Source: DASYML01 sp036009045
GTDB lineage: Bacteria; Acidobacteriota; Blastocatellia; Pyrinomonadales; Pyrinomonadaceae
NCBI GenBank assembly: GCA_036009045.1
Contig: DASYML010000159.1
Span: forward strand, 1-6,355
Reading direction: 5' to 3'
DNA: 6,355 nt
Both the position numbers and the translations under genes were made by a program. Numbering within the stretch: the first letter of the stretch is position 1; each line of letters starts with the position of its first letter. Below, piece by piece: positions 4,367 to 6,355 of this stretch. The notes beneath the pieces were generated by a model, which was given only the letters and a program-made list of their open reading frames with translations, was not told where the DNA came from and did no database searches.

Positions 4367-6355
4367 TTATGGCCGTGAATTAGCTGTCTGTGGAGTCCGC
4401 GCGCCGGCTTTGAGGTGCGTGTCGAACCAGTCAATGACGGTGTTGTACCAGAGCGTGGAATTCTGCGGCTTCATAATCCAGTGGCCCTCGTCGGGGAAGT
4501 AGAGCAGCTTGGACTCGACGCCAAGGCGTTGGAGCGTGGTGAAGAGTTGCAAGCCTTCGCCGACGGGCACGCGGTAATCCAGTTCGCCGTGAATGACGAG
4601 CATCGGCGTCTTGAAATTTTTGGCGTAGAGATGCGGCGACCATTTTGTGTAAAGCTCCGGGTTGTCCCAGGGGTTTCCTTTGAACTCCCATTCGGGAAAC
4701 CAGATTTCTTCGGTCGCGCCGTACATGCTCGTCAGGTTGTAGACGCCCGCGTGCGAGACGAGGGCCTTGAACTGAAAGCGCGGGTCCGTGTTGTGACCCT
4801 CAATCCAATCCACCATGTAGCCGCCGTAACTCCCGCCAGCCGCGCCTATGTTCTCCTTGTCCACATAGCCCAGAGAGAGAACTTGCGCCACCCCGTTCAT
4901 GATGTCGGTGACGACTTTGCCGCCCCAATCGCCCGAAATCTCGCTGACGAATTTCTGCCCGTAGCCGGTCGAGCCGCGCGGGTTCGGCATAAAGACGACG
5001 TAGCCCTCTGAGGCGAAAAGCTGCGGATTCCAGCGATAGCCCCACGCATCATTCCAGGCTCCCTGCGGCCCGCCGTGAATGAGTACGAGCAGCGGCCACT
5101 TTTTCGATGAACTGAAATTCGCTGGCTTGACGATAAAGCCGCTCACCTTCGCGTCCGCGCCGCCGGTCCAGGTCGCTTCCTCCAAAGGCTGTAGCTTGAA
5201 CTCGTCCATGAACGCGTCGTTCGTCTTCGTCACCTGCGCGACGCCGCTGCCGTCGGAATTGGACCTGTAAACTTCCGTCGGTCTCGCGCCAGTGCTGCGC
5301 GAGAAGACGAGCGTGCGTCCATCCGTCGTCACATGCACGTCGTCGTTGAAGCCTTCCACGAGTTTCGTGATGGCTCCGCCGGGGACGCTTATGCTGTAGA
5401 CGGGTTCACGCCCGCGCTCCGCCGCGACGAAGTAAATCTTCCGGCTGTCGGGCGAGAAGGTGAAGCCCTCTACATTTGAATCGAGCGACTCTGAGATAGA
5501 GCGCGACTGCCCGCTCTGGCGGTCATAGAGCATAAGACGGAAACGGTCGCTCTCATAGGTCGCAGTGGTCTGCGAGCGATAAGCCAGATAGCGCCCGTCG
5601 GGCGAGTAGACGGGCGAAGCGTCCGCGCCCTGGTTGCTCCCGGTGATGCGTTTCGGCTCGCCTCCCGTGACGGGCACGATAAAGACATCGCTGTTGGTCG
5701 AAGCCGCCTCGACCTTGTCCGTGTTACGCACGAAGGCCAACTCTTTCGAGTCAGGCGAGAAGGCGTAGTCAGTTGGCCCACCGAGACTGAAAGGCGGCGC
5801 GTCGTAATCGCCCGTCGTCAAATCGCGCGCCTCGCCTCCGCTTGATGAGACGACGAAGACGTGCGAGCGCTTGCCTTCCTTAAAACTGGTCCAGTGACGA
5901 AAGAGCAGCCGCGTCGCAATCTTCGCCTTGACCTTACTCTCATCGGCCTCCTGCTCGCGCTTCTTATTGCAATCGTCCGTCGTGCATTCCGGGTACACGT
6001 CCGAGACGAAGGCGAGCATCCTGCCATCCGGCGACCAGATGGGATCGCCCGCGCCCCCTGAGATGTTCGAGACCTTGTGCAACTCGCCGCTGGCGACATC
6101 AATGGTCCAGATTTGCGGCGTGCCGTCGCGGCTCGAAATGAAAGCCAACTTCTTGCCGTCTGGCGACCAGCGCGGTGAGACGGAAGACTTATCCCCTGTC
6201 GTCAACTGTCTCGGAGACCCGCCCTCAATCGGGACCAGGTAAATCTGCGTCAACGTTTTATTAGCCGTCCTGTCAACCACGCCCATCTGGTAAGCGATGG
6301 TGCGGCCATCCGGCGAGACCTGCGGGTCGCCCACACGACGCACCTTGAGCAACTC
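4367..6355 (-). CDS. S9 family serine peptidase (acylaminoacyl-peptidase / DPP5-like), N-terminally truncated by the window edge
   Basis: About 662 residues are present. The frame is open to the right edge, whose first codon reads Glu (GAG) followed by TTG Leu, so the true start and any signal peptide lie outside. Numbering that Leu as 1, residues 1-380 form a beta-propeller made of repeated SPDG/SPDS PD40 blades (13-16, 63-66, 107-110, 199-202, 250-253, 300-303). Residues about 395-650 form an alpha/beta hydrolase domain with IHGGPQGAWNDAWGYRW (425-441) near the oxyanion hole, NPRGSTGYG (457-465), nucleophile Ser508 in GGSYGGY, Asp592 in HGELDYRVP and His624 in DEGHW. The insertion between blades with FRHWTSFKEGKRSHVFVV (151-168) resembles bacterial dipeptidyl peptidase 5 proteins. 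The propeller restricts entry, so the enzyme probably trims short peptides by removing N-terminal units. DPP5-type assignment within S9C is by resemblance only. No link to starch metabolism is evident, and 385 nt separate it from the GH13 gene. Confidence 0.93.
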   Translation of the reverse strand, partial: ELLKVRRVGDPQVSPDGRTIAYQMGVVDRTANKTLTQIYLVPIEGGSPRQLTTGDKSSVSPRWSPDGKKLAFISSRDGTPQIWTIDVASGELHKVSNISGGAGDPIWSPDGRMLAFVSDVYPECTTDDCNKKREQEADESKVKAKIATRLLFRHWTSFKEGKRSHVFVVSSSGGEARDLTTGDYDAPPFSLGGPTDYAFSPDSKELAFVRNTDKVEAASTNSDVFIVPVTGGEPKRITGSNQGADASPVYSPDGRYLAYRSQTTATYESDRFRLMLYDRQSGQSRSISESLDSNVEGFTFSPDSRKIYFVAAERGREPVYSISVPGGAITKLVEGFNDDVHVTTDGRTLVFSRSTGARPTEVYRSNSDGSGVAQVTKTNDAFMDEFKLQPLEEATWTGGADAKVSGFIVKPANFSSSKKWPLLVLIHGGPQGAWNDAWGYRWNPQLFASEGYVVFMPNPRGSTGYGQKFVSEISGDWGGKVVTDIMNGVAQVLSLGYVDKENIGAAGGSYGGYMVDWIEGHNTDPRFQFKALVSHAGVYNLTSMYGATEEIWFPEWEFKGNPWDNPELYTKWSPHLYAKNFKTPMLVIHGELDYRVPVGEGLQLFTTLQRLGVESKLLYFPDEGHWIMKPQNSTLWYNTVIDWFDTHLKAGARTPQTANSRP

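Noticed and set aside
6350..6352. A TTG start codon for the S9 peptidase
   Set aside because: The frame is open to the edge (Glu before the Leu) and family members carry a signal peptide and additional residues before this point, so this is an internal codon.

Overview
The window holds four protein genes, all read leftward (minus strand), separated by spacers that each carry a repeat of a different kind. From right to left, in the direction of transcription: (1) a large S9-family serine peptidase of the acylaminoacyl-peptidase/dipeptidyl-peptidase 5 type, cut off at its N terminus by the window edge (4367-6355); (2) a complete secreted GH13 enzyme with the five-domain cyclodextrin glucanotransferase / maltogenic amylase layout (1834-3981); (3) a small secreted protein joining a DUF3471-like domain to a glycogen/starch-binding CBM48 module (933-1634); (4) a cytoplasmic DUF2071 (YqjF-like) protein of unknown function (69-827). 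No RNA gene, CRISPR array, transposase or phage gene was seen.

The organism is probably a free-living Gram-negative or Gram-negative-like bacterium of moderate-to-high GC that degrades polymers. Large S9 peptidases, stand-alone DUF3471 proteins and intergenic spacers full of short repeats would suit an Acidobacteriota (Blastocatellia-type) genome, but this is a guess from style and was not tested. Spacers of 385, 199 and 105 nt, each with repeats, argue for separate transcription units rather than one tight operon.

Functionally, genes 2 and 3 form the only obvious pair. Both are exported, both carry starch- or glycogen-binding modules with their key aromatic residues intact, and they are adjacent and co-directional. 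A plausible picture is extracellular starch conversion to cyclodextrins or malto-oligosaccharides by the GH13 enzyme, with the CBM48 protein binding the glucan nearby. The peptidase and the DUF2071 gene have no visible link to this.

The most interesting signals are: an amylase whose body resembles maltogenic amylase but whose active-site centre is CGTase-like, with a shortened substrate-binding loop; the DUF3471-CBM48 architecture; a pair of same-orientation hairpin repeats flanking the amylase gene; and a perfect 33-bp inverted repeat that extends the DUF2071 reading frame upstream with spurious residues. I see no evidence for a wholly new multi-gene system.
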